In this document: positions 10,926-22,079 of the stretch, piece after piece
Position numbering within the stretch: the stretch's first letter is position 1
How the letters are laid out: the number at the start of each line of letters is the position of its first letter
Assembly: GCF_963678635.1 (NCBI RefSeq)
Contig: NC_087062.1
Coordinates: 24,510,177-24,574,176, forward strand
Direction of reading: 5' to 3'
Length of the DNA: 64,000 nt
Source of the DNA: Symsagittifera roscoffensis
Lineage: Eukaryota; Xenacoelomorpha; Acoela; Convolutidae
Program-made: the position numbers and the translations under genes
Notes under the pieces: generated by a model
Seen by the model: only the letters and a program-made list of their open reading frames with translations
What the model was told of the DNA's origin: nothing
The model's database searches: none

Positions 10926-13900
10926 AAGGAGGTTCATATGGTTCTCCACCCGTTGGGATGAATTAGTCTGACTGTTTCCCTTTTCCAGAAATTTTTAGGG
11001 ATAGGTGACGAAAGGGATTCTTGTTCGACAAAAAGCTTTTTAATTTATTTTTGAGCAGTATTTGACAATTAAATTGTAAAAGGTATACATACTACGTACA
11101 AAATAAAAATTAAAAACATTTCAGACAAAATTGAAGGTTTTGTTTTGTCTTAATTAGATGAGAACATTTAACCACCCAGTAGAGGATGAAAAAATTTTTT
11201 GTCCGATATTTTAGCATGAAATGTTTAAAGCTAAATTTATCAACAAAGGAAGAAGCCAAAAAAGACCCGTTTATTTCATATATTTGAGGGAGCCGCCATT
11301 ACGTCCCTTCATTGAGAACCGAATGTAATGGCAGACAAGCCGACCACAGAACCTGACATTTTATCGACATTATGAATAAAAAACGTTATTCAAAAAATAA
11401 AGAACGTAGGAAATCCCCTCGGAAAATAATGTAACCTGTCTCTTTGAAGACATGGTATTGCGTTGGGTATATAATTCAAACGTAAAATAACAACCTTTTG
11501 TGTGTCTTTTTCAGCACAAAATGCTTGTAGCTTATCCTTGAAAGTATTATATATATTTTTGTGTAGGTGGAATAAATTTCTATCGCTTCCGCAAGTGGTG
11601 TAGTTTTTTGAATGGTTTCATCGTTTTCGCCACCACTTGTTCGACTGTTATAAATATTTGTTCATATCACTTTGATATGGCATCTGTCAGAACGATTATA
11701 GCTTAACTAAATTCAAAAAATATGTCCAAATCAAAAACTATGTAAAAGATTATTAAAAACATGATACAAATTCTTATGATTACTAGAAAATTATACCTGG
11801 GTACTGAATAAAATAAGAACTACTTAAAATTAACACGAGAAGCAGCAGTAAGAAATGGCAGATCGATCAAGAAAAGTTGCTTTTAAAAGGAATTAAAAGC
11901 AGATTATCGAGAAATCTTTGAAATTTATGACTTTTTACCAAAATTCAAACTCTCTGCCCGTGCGCCATATTTTCAAATTCAGGTTTAATAGATATAGATT
12001 AAACCGAATTTACCCCCATACCCTCCGCCCTTTAACCTCCCCTTCCCCAAACAAATCCGCTTAAGAGTGAGATGATATTAAAATGGAAGTCAATCTAATC
12101 TTATAATCTTCATGCCAATTTCCAAACAACAAAAAAAACAGAATTAGCACAAAAAACGAAGAGCAATTTTAAACCTATTTTAAATTTTGTGTTAACTTGT
12201 ATTGTAAAAAAAATGGTTTATTGTAAAAGTGCGGTGATGTTGGTGAAGTGCTTTTGACTAATGTTTGGAATGAAAGATATCGGACTGCATTCATTGCCAT
12301 TAAATTACTTGAAAAGCAATTACTTGAAAGCATAATGAAGTTTGACTAAAAATGTTTTTACTATTATACTTTTTGAATACAATTGTATATCTCCATTCTC
12401 CATTGGTTTCATTTGTTCAGTTTGCAAATTATATTCTCTGAAATTTAAATGATAACTTTACTAACTGATTCCATGAAAATTTCTCACAATTATAGATAAC
12501 ATAATTTACGAATTGAAAAAAGTCCAATGAAAATCTACCTTGCATCCAAAATTATACTAATTTTCTCCATTTGCAAACAGAATATTTATGAATGACCTCA
12601 TCATCAGAAAAGTTTTCACCAAATAATTCATGGCAATAGATAACTGAATAAGAATATTGGGATGTTAAAAAGCAATAAAATCATTTAAAATATGCAGATT
12701 ATAATTGTACCGAAGATAGCGTAATTGTGGAGAGAATAGGTCGCACCTGCGATTTAAGTATAAAATGTATCCGTATCTCTAAAATGTGGAAGAAAAACGA
12801 AAATACGGAATGGCATACGTAAGAAACACAAAGGCGTTGCTCCGTAATCTTAGACTTCTGAGTAAAATTTGACGTTATGCAATAGAGTGGTTAATTTGGC
12901 GGCGGGTCTATGACTGAAGAATAGTGTGTGTGCGTGTGGGGGGAGGGGTTTTGCATTTTCTCGTATAATTTTTTTTTTTTAATTACGCTTCTTAATTGCG
13001 ACTGCTTCGGGATGCCACAACCAAAAATTATTCTTCTAAACGCCGGCGCTACTACTAGTTTTGCCGCAATTTCCGTTTGTACGCACTACTTCAGTTTTTA
13101 AGCAAATTATTGTGGCGGTTTAGCGACTAAGACTGGGCCTTTTGAACCTTAACCCTGCTATGATGTAAGTATTTCAGAGCAACTTTCTGTTGACTTCTTG
13201 GTTGGGTTTATCAGAGCTGAATATTTAATTTGTTGCCAACAAATTTTCAACAGCAAGACTGAACGCCCAAGAATGAAATCTCGGAAAAAAACAACAACCC
13301 ATAACAAAGCTAACCCCACCCTTCACATTGAATAAAAACTGGGAACTCAAGCTCAATTGAACTCTGACAGCGAGCGTAAATAACCAGTATAAATAACAAA
13401 TTCGGTCAAAACCATACGCCTCTAGACATAAGAGAACACAACTAATCAAAAGTACATATCAACTTTTTGAAATACTTTTTGATCCGTCTTTTGGAATTGA
13501 ATGATAGTTCTCATGCTATTTTAAGAAAAATTGTGCTCGTTGTAGCTTGTCAACTTTTTTTTGGAGTGTTCTAGATATAAATGTTATATAGATTATCTAC
13601 CCAGGTTTTTTCGTACTTTCTGTACAGAACGATTGTTTTCTTCTCTTAGATTCGAAATAAACCATTTCTATTCTGAAAAATGAAAAAATAATCAATATTT
13701 AAAAAAAGTTTGAACAGGTTTCAAGTTTTGTTACGTGTATTGTTTTTCGACAAATACGATTAAAATTAAAACGTTTTAATCGTTTCAGTTTTCATTTTTT
13801 GGGTAAAAATTTCAAATAGGCCCTTAAATAAACTTGGAGTAGGGTTCGTTCTTTAAATAAAAAAAACTGGAGTAGGGTTCGTGATGTGCTAAAATTATTT

Positions 13901-13978
13901 TTTCTTTTATTTTTTTTCTTTCTTAAGAATGTGGTACCCCTCAACAATAAAGGGTCCCCCAGACAAGAGCCAAATGGT
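10926..13978. other. AT-rich non-coding DNA
   Basis: No supported gene. A string at about 12000-12085 (CCTCCCCTTCCCC, AAATCCGCTTAAGAG, GATGATATTAAAATGG) is loosely similar to the C-tract hairpin of the 1,539-bp repeat. A G-rich run, GTGTGGGGGGAGGGG, lies at about 12935-12950. Otherwise I see nothing. Confidence 0.5.
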
Positions 13979-13999
13979 GGGGGGGGGGGGGGGGGGGGG
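13979..13999 (+). repeat. Poly-G tract (G21)
   Basis: Twenty-one uninterrupted G residues. Tracts of this length are rare in an AT-rich genome and are prone to replication stalling and sequencing error. The neighbouring minus-strand frame is only the poly-Pro shadow of this tract. Confidence 0.95.
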
Positions 14000-14261
14000 T
14001 TGTGCTAAAAAGAGCCATACAACCCAGTAAACTTTAAACAGTAGGTAAGAAAAAACAAAAAGAGAAATAGGTTTCGTGGGGTGGGGGATAAAGGATAAAT
14101 TTATCAGTAAAAGAAAAAAAATGGGAAAAATCAAAATATCAGCGCATCTCGAAATCTCTTGTAACTTTCAAAATTTTTTATCAACTAAAATTTCTTTTGA
14201 GGGATTAGGTTTAACTAATCTTGCATTTTGTTTTGATATATATAAAGCAACCTAGGATAGA

Positions 14262-14422
14262 TTGGTTGCAGGTGGCCGGCATGTTTTCTGACCACAAAGA
14301 AGACTTTGGAAATTTTTAAAAGCTACCTGAATCGAGTTCCCCAGTTGTGTAGAAATGAATTACAGTGATCACAAAACTCTTCTTTATGGTTGATGCGCAT
14401 GCTGAAACCTGCAACCAACCAA
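14262..14422. repeat. Imperfect hairpin with about 47-nt arms
   Basis: The left arm (14262-14308) begins TTGGTTGCAGGT and contains GGCATG and AAAGAAGA. The right arm (14372-14418) reads back as its reverse complement, with a perfect 12-bp base (ACCTGCAACCAA) and a second paired block (TCTTCTTT). The loop is about 60 nt. The stem matches at roughly three positions in four. It could be a small foldback element or a hairpin RNA precursor; nothing shows that it is transcribed. Confidence 0.6.
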
Positions 14423-14937
14423 ACCCAAGTACTTTGAAAGGAATTTCTTCGTGAGCAAATGTTATGTTATTTCAGATATTGTTTGCAACAGTACACGTTT
14501 CATTCATTACGGAGTTTTGGTCAAACTTGTTCAATTTAGTTTAAAAAACTTCAATCAAAAAATAGTCAGGTGAATCATAAAACAATAACAATTCCAGGTG
14601 CCTCTGAAAAGGAGTGTGATGATATCAGCCTCCAATCCCGATAACTGATATTATATTGGGTCTGTCAGTTACTTTTACTTGAAACCATTTTGAGGATACT
14701 TTTCACCTGAGTAGGTGTTGTGTGTTTGGTGGGTTTGTGGAGGGGTGACTGTGTAGGGGGGATGTGATGGGAGAGGGGGGGATAGAGAAGGGCTGTATTG
14801 TGCAGTCATGTTCCAGACCCGAAGTGAACACAGGCGAAGGTCACTTAAAATTAAATCAACAGCTAGTCACGACGTGTTGTTGGCTTGGTGGACCTTCGGA
14901 AAATATTTAAAAGGTGGTAATGTGTAGGAGTTGTGTC
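14423..14937. other. Non-coding, with a G-rich strip before the duplication
   Basis: The plus strand at about 14728-14785 carries several runs of three to seven G (GGTGGG, GGAGGGG, TAGGGGGG, GGGAGAGGGGGGG) separated by 7-10 nt loops, so it is a candidate G-quadruplex. The 11.5-kb duplication begins at 14938. No gene is seen. Confidence 0.55.
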
Positions 14938-16490
14938 GGTCTAAAGTCTGAAATGATCTATAAAAGCAAATTAAAGAAAACTAAGTACCTAAAATTGAAG
15001 CTCAAGTTTGCAAGAGTTTGTCAGATTTTTTCAATTAGGTGGAAAAAATCGTTAATGCAATGAATTAATCAGGTAATTCAGCTTTTACTGAACAACTTGA
15101 AGAAGCAGAAACTCATGTACTCATATGTTCGAGTATGTTTTCCATCGCTTTTTTGATAATTTTGGTTTTTGCGCAAGTTTTTTGCGTAACTTTTTGCGCA
15201 TTATCACAAAAAAAAACGTTTTCTAACGATGAAACTTGAAGTGCGAAACTTTTGAAAACTTCAACGGAATAAACTGTGCATTATGTTTTGCGCAAAGACA
15301 AAAACCCAGTCTTAATAACCTTTTTAAGTGCTATTGTGAACTATTTTGGGTTTTGTCCGCAACTTTTTTGCAAACCTAATTTGCAAATGTTGCAACGTTG
15401 CAAAAAGTTACTCCCACTTTTTTAGCTTTGTATTCGAACTTTCAAATTTGTTTGTGTGCCAGACTTATTTTTCTAACCCTTTCTGCATTTTAGTAAGTAT
15501 ATTTTTTCTTGCAATGTCACAAACACATCATAATCCAGTTATATTTTTTAATTTTAAATAAGTGGACTTTTAAATAGCCTATTGTTCGTAACTGTAAACA
15601 CATTATCAAAGTTCTAAAACACTTGTTTTAATTTTTATTGTATTTCTGTTAGTCTTCTGCCATCAATATTTTATTTTAAACCATTTTGAATTTTTGATTG
15701 CTCAATCTCCTGTTTTAAATAAAGTTATGACTTTCATTGCAAAATTCATCGTGCAGTTTTCTAATGCTTACATGCTTTTTTGACCTATATTGTGCAAAAT
15801 GTTTTCTACGCATCTTTGTGCCCACGTTTTTTTGAATAAAAGTTTTGCATACTTAAAGGAACTCCTCTTGGTTTCTAAGTTTCTGGTCAGTTAATGTTTC
15901 GAAAACAAAAATATATTTATTTAATTTATTCATTTTGTTTGGTCTGGTGAAACATTATTTAAGAAATGTTTGAGTCATTGATGCTTCATATGGACCTAGT
16001 TTTATACATAGCGCCCCACACCACAGATAACAAGGTAATTTCAAACAACGAGTCATGTAATGCTCAGCTTTTGCTCTAATGACCTTGATACCTACCAGAA
16101 AAAAGCGGCCCGTTTTCTGCTCAGACGAGCTCTCAATATACAACGAAAAAAGTCAGCCGGCATGACATCATCAAAAGCGCCTACATGAAACAATCTTCAA
16201 TATAAAGTTAGGAAGAAAAGCTGTGGAGTTGCTTGAACTGTTTTCAATTCAACTAAAAAAAGTGCTGAACTGCATCAAAGACTGAGCAGTTGGCAATTTT
16301 TCCATTTCGAAGAAACCCAAAAGTCTATCAAAATACAAAATACACATTAAAATTCTGCTCCTATAAAAAAATTATCCTGATATTGTCCAGATTTATCATG
16401 CTTTTAATCAAAAATTAACTCTAACAAAAATCAGTCGGACATCCCAAATCGATTTTTCGCAACTTTGATGATCTCAGCCGGCCAGGTTCA
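14938..16490. other. Left end of unit A, no gene recognised
   Basis: AT-rich DNA, duplicated at 26477-28030. The 5' part of the BEL/Pao-like polyprotein would be expected here, but I find no reverse transcriptase motif. An open frame at 15346-15561 and a minus-strand frame at 15955-16143 have no recognisable content. By-eye frames at 16075-16150 on the plus strand look weakly coding and remain unassigned. Confidence 0.45.
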
Positions 16491-17470
16491 AAAATAAGCT
16501 TCAACTTCTCCAACTTCATCACAGCGATCTTCTTTGAGTTGATAGGGGAACCAAATGAAGTTCGCTATCATTCAACACAACGCAAATTGTCAATTTTAGG
16601 GCCAAAAATTTCAGAACAGTTTTTTTTTGTGTGTACCAGAAAAATTGCACGAAATTTGGAAGAAAAAACAGTGAAATGTTCATCGGACGTAATGCTTTTC
16701 TTGGCCTTCGAGACCTTTTACAGAACATTGCATTCAAATCCTTCAATTGTTGACAGTTTGCAGGTAGAGGCCTTAGACCTACAATGGCAGATTTGCCTGC
16801 CATCAGGATTCCATGAAGCAATAATCTTAGAAGAACGATAGTTTTAGAAGAACGCAAAATCTACTTTTGCTTGATCAACTGCCTTGTAACAAGGGCGATT
16901 CAAAAGAATACAAGAGTTTGACTGAGACAACAGGCTTAACGAAACTTTCCCGCCGCGAGCAACAAAAATTTCTACTGCGTGAACACGGTTTGAAATTTCT
17001 TGGTGCAAAGCCAATACTTCAAAAAAATATGACACTAAACGAAGAATTTTTCAGATTTATTATTCTAAATTAATCATTTGAATGGAGCTGTAACCCTCCT
17101 TCCGCTTCTCCTTCTTGGTGAAGCGTGGTAGAAACCTATTCAGATTTTCATACAAACTCTTTTTTATGAAAGTTGGTTGGGCTCAACTGAAATCGGGCGT
17201 CTAGACGGCAATTATTGCCAGAAATATTTGCAAATTCAAGGCCACTAATTCTCGCACATATGGACGATAAAGACAAAGATCACCTTGACACCAAAACACT
17301 TCCTACTGGGGAGGCCTTTTGTAAGTTTGCCAGCCTGCATGTTTTGTAATAAAGATGGTACAATTAAGTCTTTGGCCTGGACGCAAGCAAACCATCTATT
17401 AACAAACATCCGCAGCAGACTCGTCATACGCTCAGCAAATCTCAACATCAGAATAAAATCGATTCAGCTT
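16491..17470 (+). pseudogene. BEL/Pao-like retrotransposon integrase relic (unit A)
   Basis: Fragments in shifting frames match the order of a BEL/Pao integrase. RPTMADLPAIRI (about 16779) sits where the segment after the zinc-binding module is expected. RKIYFCLINCLVTRAI (about 16853-16900) matches the family's K-Y-I-C-L-F-T-C-x-x-T-R-A-I strand. NKNFYCV (about 16963) stands where the family has C/S-D-N-G-T-N-F, so the catalytic Asp is replaced by Val and a stop follows. LTPKHFLLGRPFVSLPA (17287-17337) is the family's diagnostic LTPxHFLIGRPL motif, followed by a W..AN.LLTNI.SRLV helix. Integrases insert retroelement cDNA into DNA; this one cannot work. The frame 16539-16841 on the plus strand is continuous (about 100 codons) but I cannot place it. 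Family assignment comes from motif order only. Confidence 0.7.
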
Positions 17471-17947
17471 TGCACACATTTTCCTAAATCGCTTTTTTGT
17501 TAGGGCTGCCGCTAGGGCGTTCCTGGTCAAACAAACTATTTAAAACTTCAGCATTTGTTTGTAAGTATTGTCTATGGTCGAACACAATAATTTGAATTTT
17601 GACATTATTCGAATCATTGACGTGCCATTTGTGTGAAAAGAAAAAATGTAGTAACAGAGGATTAAAATGAAGGGGTTTACAAAAAGCAAGGCAACCAATA
17701 AAGTAGCTCACTATAGAAACAACTGTTGGCAAAGATGCGGCAAAGAGGTACTCTCGCCCCCACATTCTGAAGATAAGGAACTCCTACCCCAAGCGCGGTA
17801 CGCTTCCTCAGCAACCTCTCCTTGTCACCCAGCTCAAAGTATGAAGTAGAGAACAAATCACTGATAGCACTTGTTGTTGTTGTTGTTGCCTTCATCAGGT
17901 CGTGGGGCGCTCATCCTCTTCCACGTCGTCGTGAGTTGTTGGGAGTT
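17471..17947 (+). other. Transition region, unassigned
   Basis: Base composition rises towards GC. A (TTG)n stretch at about 17869-17888 and a plus-strand frame (17667-17849) without clear content are present. The expected C-terminal tail of the integrase is not recognisable. Duplicated at 29011-29487. Confidence 0.4.
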
Positions 17948-18815
17948 TCAGAAAACTGGCCATCTGATGTCACCGATCGAACACCTCCACAGTGAGAGCC
18001 TGATCCTGCCCATCAGACGACACATCCGGATGCGCTCGATGCAGATGCAGCTAGCGAATCATCTGACAGACCACCCTGGGCAACGTCTGTTGAATGCCGC
18101 TACTCCCACCAGACGATAGATGAAGGCAACATTACACTCCAGATACGAGCGTTACATCTCCGCCCTCTTAGAAGACTCAGACGACGACGACGACGACATA
18201 TTCAGGCCCACAAGATCTGTATCAGACGACAATTACAAAAACTTGCTCAAACAGATCCACGCAAATGAAGTAGAAGACACGATCGCCAATTTCGAAGTCT
18301 CTGCAATCTTGAACGCGCCAGTCCCGAACTTGACAAATCAGAGGAAAACTGCCAAGAACGACGAGGAGAACACTATACCAGCTCCGCTGTGGTTACAGCG
18401 TATTTTCTAAACTCATATCAACATAGAATAGACCCGTCATAATCAGAACTATGCCCCCCTGCGATTCTACAAGCCACGCGATGGCCCACCTATTCTCATG
18501 TTCTTCAAACCCTACATCTCTAACCACGATATCACTCTGGACGAGGCCCGTCGATGCGGCCGGTTTTCTGAAACTGATAGCACTTCATTGGCTAACACGA
18601 ATGAGTTCACTTCTTAAGCCGATTTCCAGCAACGCCAAATATCGAGCAAAAGTGAGGTCGGCCAACCTTTCTCCAGTATCTGTTTGTTCATATTTGTGGT
18701 CCGGGAAAAACTCGACCGCCAATTTAAGGATTTGAATTTTTTCGCGAAACAAAGAATTTTTGATTCTTTCGGTTTACTTAAAAACCTACTTAACAATTGC
18801 AACCGAAAAACTTAA
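17948..18815 (+). pseudogene. Decayed acidic ORF of unknown family (unit A)
   Basis: This stretch is GC-rich for the window and looks coding in one strand. The frame from 17948 gives Pro/Asp/Ser-rich protein (SDVTDRTPPQ, DALDADAASESSDRPPWATS) with one stop. A shift near 18115 leads into the frame of the ATG at 18120: YERYISALLEDSDDDDDDIF, then NYKNLLKQIHANEVEDTIANF, ending at a stop (18408-18410). The same frame continues past two stops with FYKPRDGPPILMFFKPY and ISNHDITLDEARRCGRFSE to 18617, then with VREKLDRQFKDLNFFAKQRI to about 18813. That is about 230 codons with only three stops, much better than chance here. I do not recognise it. It lies between the BEL/Pao relic and the Ty3/gypsy 3' LTR, so it may belong to either element or be captured. 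Confidence 0.55.
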
Positions 18816-19549
18816 CGGGGGTGCTAAATTTAATTCATTTTCTCTAGCTTATTGGTGCTGAATCGGTGCTGCAATTGATACATTTTATCTAGCCAATCAC
18901 CGTCAAGCTAAAGTTTCTGGTTCAAGATGTTTAAATATTGACTTTGAGCGGAGCTAAAAGAAAGAGTTCAATCACCATAGTATGTGAGAATTGCAGGATT
19001 AGCATTTTTCGTAGATAAAATGGAATGAATTGTGTGAGTAGCTTTTTAGGGGTATAGAGGCCAACTGAGATATTCAAATTAGGACAACTAACTTACTAGT
19101 TGTGCGGATCTAAACTTTAAAAATGAAATAGTTTAAAATTGATAATTTTTGAACGAACACAGCAAAAATAAGATACTGATGTCTTAATAATTACTACAAA
19201 AATTAGGAGGAAATGAGTTTCACTGCAAGAGAAAAAGAGGCCAAATGAATACAAATTTTTTTCACGTTCCGCTAAATCAGCTGATTTCATTTTTGTTCAC
19301 AAGTTTTGGTTTTTTTCTTGAAACTTAGGCCTTCAAAAGTGTACATGCGTCTGATTCTGATCAAAGTAATGGTAAAAATACAAATAAACGGGAGATCAAA
19401 AACTATCCCCTCAATTTAGCAGACAAAGACTACATACACTCGGAAGTTTTTCAAAAGTTTTGGGGTAAAATTCAATTAACCAATACACAATTGCGAGGAG
19501 GCATATAATGGTAGAAACTCCAAACTTTGGACCTTCTCGGGAACATAGG
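18816..19549. other. AT-rich spacer, no feature seen
   Basis: Between the acidic ORF relic and the Ty3/gypsy 3' LTR. No open frame or element recognised. Duplicated at 30356-31089. Confidence 0.5.
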
Positions 19550-19789
19550 TGTGATATTCTGAGGAATATAGTGTTGAAAAGAAGAACATATGTATGAGAA
19601 CTTTAATTTATGATCTCGGAAGACCTCTTTCATTCTCTGAGATTTATCAGTTGCTGATACTCGCTCTAGCTTAGATAGTCTGAGCACGTAATATATACGC
19701 GCGGCTAGATACTAATGACTTTGGCATGTTAGTATAATACATTTATAACATTTACATAATAATACATCAAGGTTACTGCCTAAGCAGCA
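19550..19789 (-). mobile_element. Ty3/gypsy-like 3' LTR (unit A)
   Basis: In element orientation it begins TGCTGCTTAGGCAG and ends ATCACA, 240 bp. A related sequence at 37694-38397 shares many blocks (TAAATCTCA.AGAA, CTATCTAAGCTAGA, GCTCAGACTATC and its variant, the TTTGATGTAT region) at roughly 75% identity. It follows a purine-rich tract immediately. A minus-strand open frame at 19472-19687 is a by-product of the LTR. Confidence 0.75.
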
Positions 19790-19801
19790 CCCCACTCCCG
19801 A
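19790..19801 (-). other. Polypurine tract (unit A)
   Basis: On the minus strand CGGGAGTGGGG directly abuts the TG of the 3' LTR, the standard position of the plus-strand primer of LTR retrotransposons. Repeated at 31330-31341 in unit B. Confidence 0.65.
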
Positions 19802-19884
19802 ACAACGGGAGAGTTTTAGCCCCTACAAAAGATCAATTGCTATAACCATAATTTGAATTTACATCTCATTTTTAAATTTTTCTT

Positions 19885-20692
19885 CAATATAGTATACTCT
19901 TTCTTCAATCAATTCATTTCAACTTCTATGTGCTAATATGGGTGTCAACTGAAATCTGCCTCCAGGAACCTGTATCCGATTTTTCTCCAGCATAGATGTC
20001 TCTCCAGTAACAACAGTCTGAATTCTAAAGGGCAATCCTTTCGGTGCTTCTATGTGCTAATATGGGTGTCAACTGAAATCTGCCTCCAGGAACCTGTATC
20101 CGATTTTTCTCCAGCATAGATGTCTCTCCAGTAACAACAGTCTGAATTCTAAAGGGCAATCCTTTCTTCAATATAGTATACTCTTTCTTCAATCAATTCA
20201 TTTCAACTTCTATGTGCTAATATGGGTGTCAACTGAAATCTGCCTCCAGGAACCTGTATCCGATTTTTCTCCAGCATAGATGTCTCTCCAGTAACAACAG
20301 TCTGAATTCTAAAGGGCAATCCTCTCGGTGCAATCCTCTCTGCATAGTATACTCTTTCTTCAATCAATTCATTTCAACTTCTATGTGCTAATATGGGTGT
20401 CAACTGAAATCTGCCTCCAGGAACCTGTATCCGATTTTTCTCCAGCATAGATGTCTCTCCAGTAACAACAGTCTGAATTCTAAAGGGCAATCCTCTCGGT
20501 GCAATCCTCTCTGCATAGTATACTCTTTCTTCAATCAATTCATTTCAACTTCTATGTGCTAATATGGGTGTCAACTGAAATCTGCCTCCAGGAACCTGTA
20601 TCCGATTTTTCTCCAGCATAGATGTCTCTCCAGTAACAACAGTCTGAATTCTAAAGGGCAATCCTCTCGGTGCAATCCTCTCTGCATAAGTT
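19885..20692. repeat. Five-unit tandem array in the element 3' UTR (unit A)
   Basis: The block starting CTTCTATGTGCTAATATGGG recurs at 19923, 20047, 20207, 20378 and 20549, giving spacings of 124, 160, 171 and 171 bp. The shared core runs to CTAAAGGGCAATCC. The linkers differ: short TTTCGGTG, then TTTCTTCAATATAGTATAC, then CTCGGTGCAATCCTCTCTGC twice. It lies between the polypurine tract and the tail ORF of the Ty3/gypsy element. Cores look identical, so the array expanded recently. Confidence 0.92.
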
Positions 20693-20772
20693 GACTAAGA
20701 TTTTAGTCTACGATCTTAGTCTGAGACCTTAGTAGAAAAAGATCTTAAAGTTTAAGATCTTAGTCTTTTAGT
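20693..20772. repeat. Hairpin cluster (unit A)
   Basis: GACTAAGAT..ATCTTAGTC (about 20695-20723) and AAGATCTTAAA..TTTAAGATCTT (about 20739-20762) are perfect inverted repeats, with further TTAGTCT copies between. They lie at the end of the tail ORF, between it and the array, where a transcript 3' structure could form. Duplicated at 31607-31686. Confidence 0.7.
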
Positions 20773-21353
20773 TTGTTAAGGCCGACTTTGGCGGACTTCT
20801 GCGAGTGCTTTACTGGATCTCCGAACCACGAAGATCCGGCTTCTGGTTTGGTCGCGCGCTTCTTCTCACTTCCTTTCGGTTTCCTTAGTAGACCTATTTC
20901 GTGTCCCACTCCTCCGGTGCAAGTTTGGGTGGAATGTGTCCAGATTGTCTCCGGTTTAGTTTTCTTATCAATGGTTTTCAATTTTTCATCGCTTTCTTCG
21001 CAGTTTTCTTTGGTTTTTATCTGCCCGTTCTTTCTCCGTCGTCCATTGTTGAGTCTGCTGCCGCTGACATTTTTGTTTATTGTGTATTCTTCTTCTATCT
21101 CTTTCCGTGCTGCTTGTGCAGCTTTGTTCCTTCTGCTTTCTCGGAACGACAATTTCTTTTCGCTTTTCTTAATGATTAATTTATCTTGCCTTTCGAGTCC
21201 GATGGTTTTCGGCCCCGAGGTATCTGATTTTTCCCGCTTCATCGTTAGGCTCAACCCCTCTCCGGATTCCGTTTCTTTGGACGTGACGTATGTTTGACTA
21301 TCTTGGAACCCCTTAATCCGACTTATCTGAGCTTCCTGATATTGCCTTTGCAT
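20760..21353 (-). CDS. Lysine-rich tail ORF of Ty3/gypsy element (unit A)
   Basis: The longest open frame of the window (197 codons, minus strand). It is strongly hydrophilic, with many Lys/Glu/Arg (for example RESRRNKAAQAARKEIEEEY and GRRRKNGQIKTKENCEESDE), and has no membrane segment or recognised domain. It lies downstream of the integrase relic and upstream of the 3' LTR, so it is probably the C-terminal, nucleic-acid-binding tail of Pol rather than an independent gene. A related basic frame (21409-21660, minus) precedes it. It is intact in both units while the rest of Pol is broken, which may be chance, since frames poor in stop-prone codons survive longer. The plus-strand frames at 20773-21297 are shadows. 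Confidence 0.5.
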   Translation of the reverse strand: MQRQYQEAQISRIKGFQDSQTYVTSKETESGEGLSLTMKREKSDTSGPKTIGLERQDKLIIKKSEKKLSFRESRRNKAAQAARKEIEEEYTINKNVSGSRLNNGRRRKNGQIKTKENCEESDEKLKTIDKKTKPETIWTHSTQTCTGGVGHEIGLLRKPKGSEKKRATKPEAGSSWFGDPVKHSQKSAKVGLNKLKD

Positions 21354-22079
21354 CGGGATGTGTTTTTTCGTACTGAAATCGCCCTAAATTTTGACTGACT
21401 ACGCTGTCTCAGTTCGTGAGTGTTTGTTTTCGGCTCTGTTGGTGAGGTTCGTTTTTCGCAAGCTTGTTTTTCGTTTCCGTTTTTTCGCTTTTGTTTTGGC
21501 CTTGGCTTGTCTCTTTGAGTAACGTTGTTTTCGCGAGAGCTATATCGGTTTTCCTGTAGACACTTCCGCTGGTTGTTTTAATTTTTGAAACCTGACTCCG
21601 AGCGTATTTTCCCTTGCAGAGGGTTTTTTCGCGCCTTTTCGCTCTTCCTGGTGTCAACATGTCGAAGAATCGTCATCATAGAATTCGTGCACTTTGTGCA
21701 TCAAACCTTTTCCTTATGAATAAAATGATTCCTTTTGTTCCGACCATTTGAAAACGGACTGAATTGAGACTGGATTAAGTGATATATTTAAAATTTTTCA
21801 GTCGTGATTCCAACTACTTTAAAAATACTCCAAAAATTTTGCCTAGTGTTTACAAAAAAAATCGTTTAGAAATTTTTGAATTTTTGTCTTAATTCGAGCA
21901 AATATAGCAAGCAAGCAGGCTTACAACAGCTGAACTAATCCTATTTTAAGACATTAAAATCTAATTTTAAGCAGGAAAAACTAGTTTTGTGGAGTTTTTT
22001 AGCTTGAATTTCCAATGATTTTTTTAAAATAGTTTTTATAGTTTTTTCAGTAACTTTTCATTGAAAACTTTGTCCAATT

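Noticed and set aside
16519-16857. 112-codon minus-strand frame (and 28059-28397)
   Set aside because: The overlapping plus-strand frame is in the orientation of the BEL/Pao integrase fragments and reads more like protein.
18175-18200. (GAC)n stretch as a microsatellite
   Set aside because: It encodes the Asp run of the acidic ORF in frame and is short; described with that ORF.
19885-20692. CRISPR array
   Set aside because: Units of 124-171 bp with near-identical full sequence and no unique spacers, inside a eukaryotic retroelement 3' UTR; it is a tandem repeat.
20773-21297. 174-codon plus-strand frame with Phe/Leu/Ser-rich, membrane-like protein
   Set aside because: It is the exact complement of the lysine-rich minus-strand tail ORF. 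Hydrophobicity follows from reading Lys/Glu codons backwards, and the minus-strand reading fits the order of the Ty3 element.
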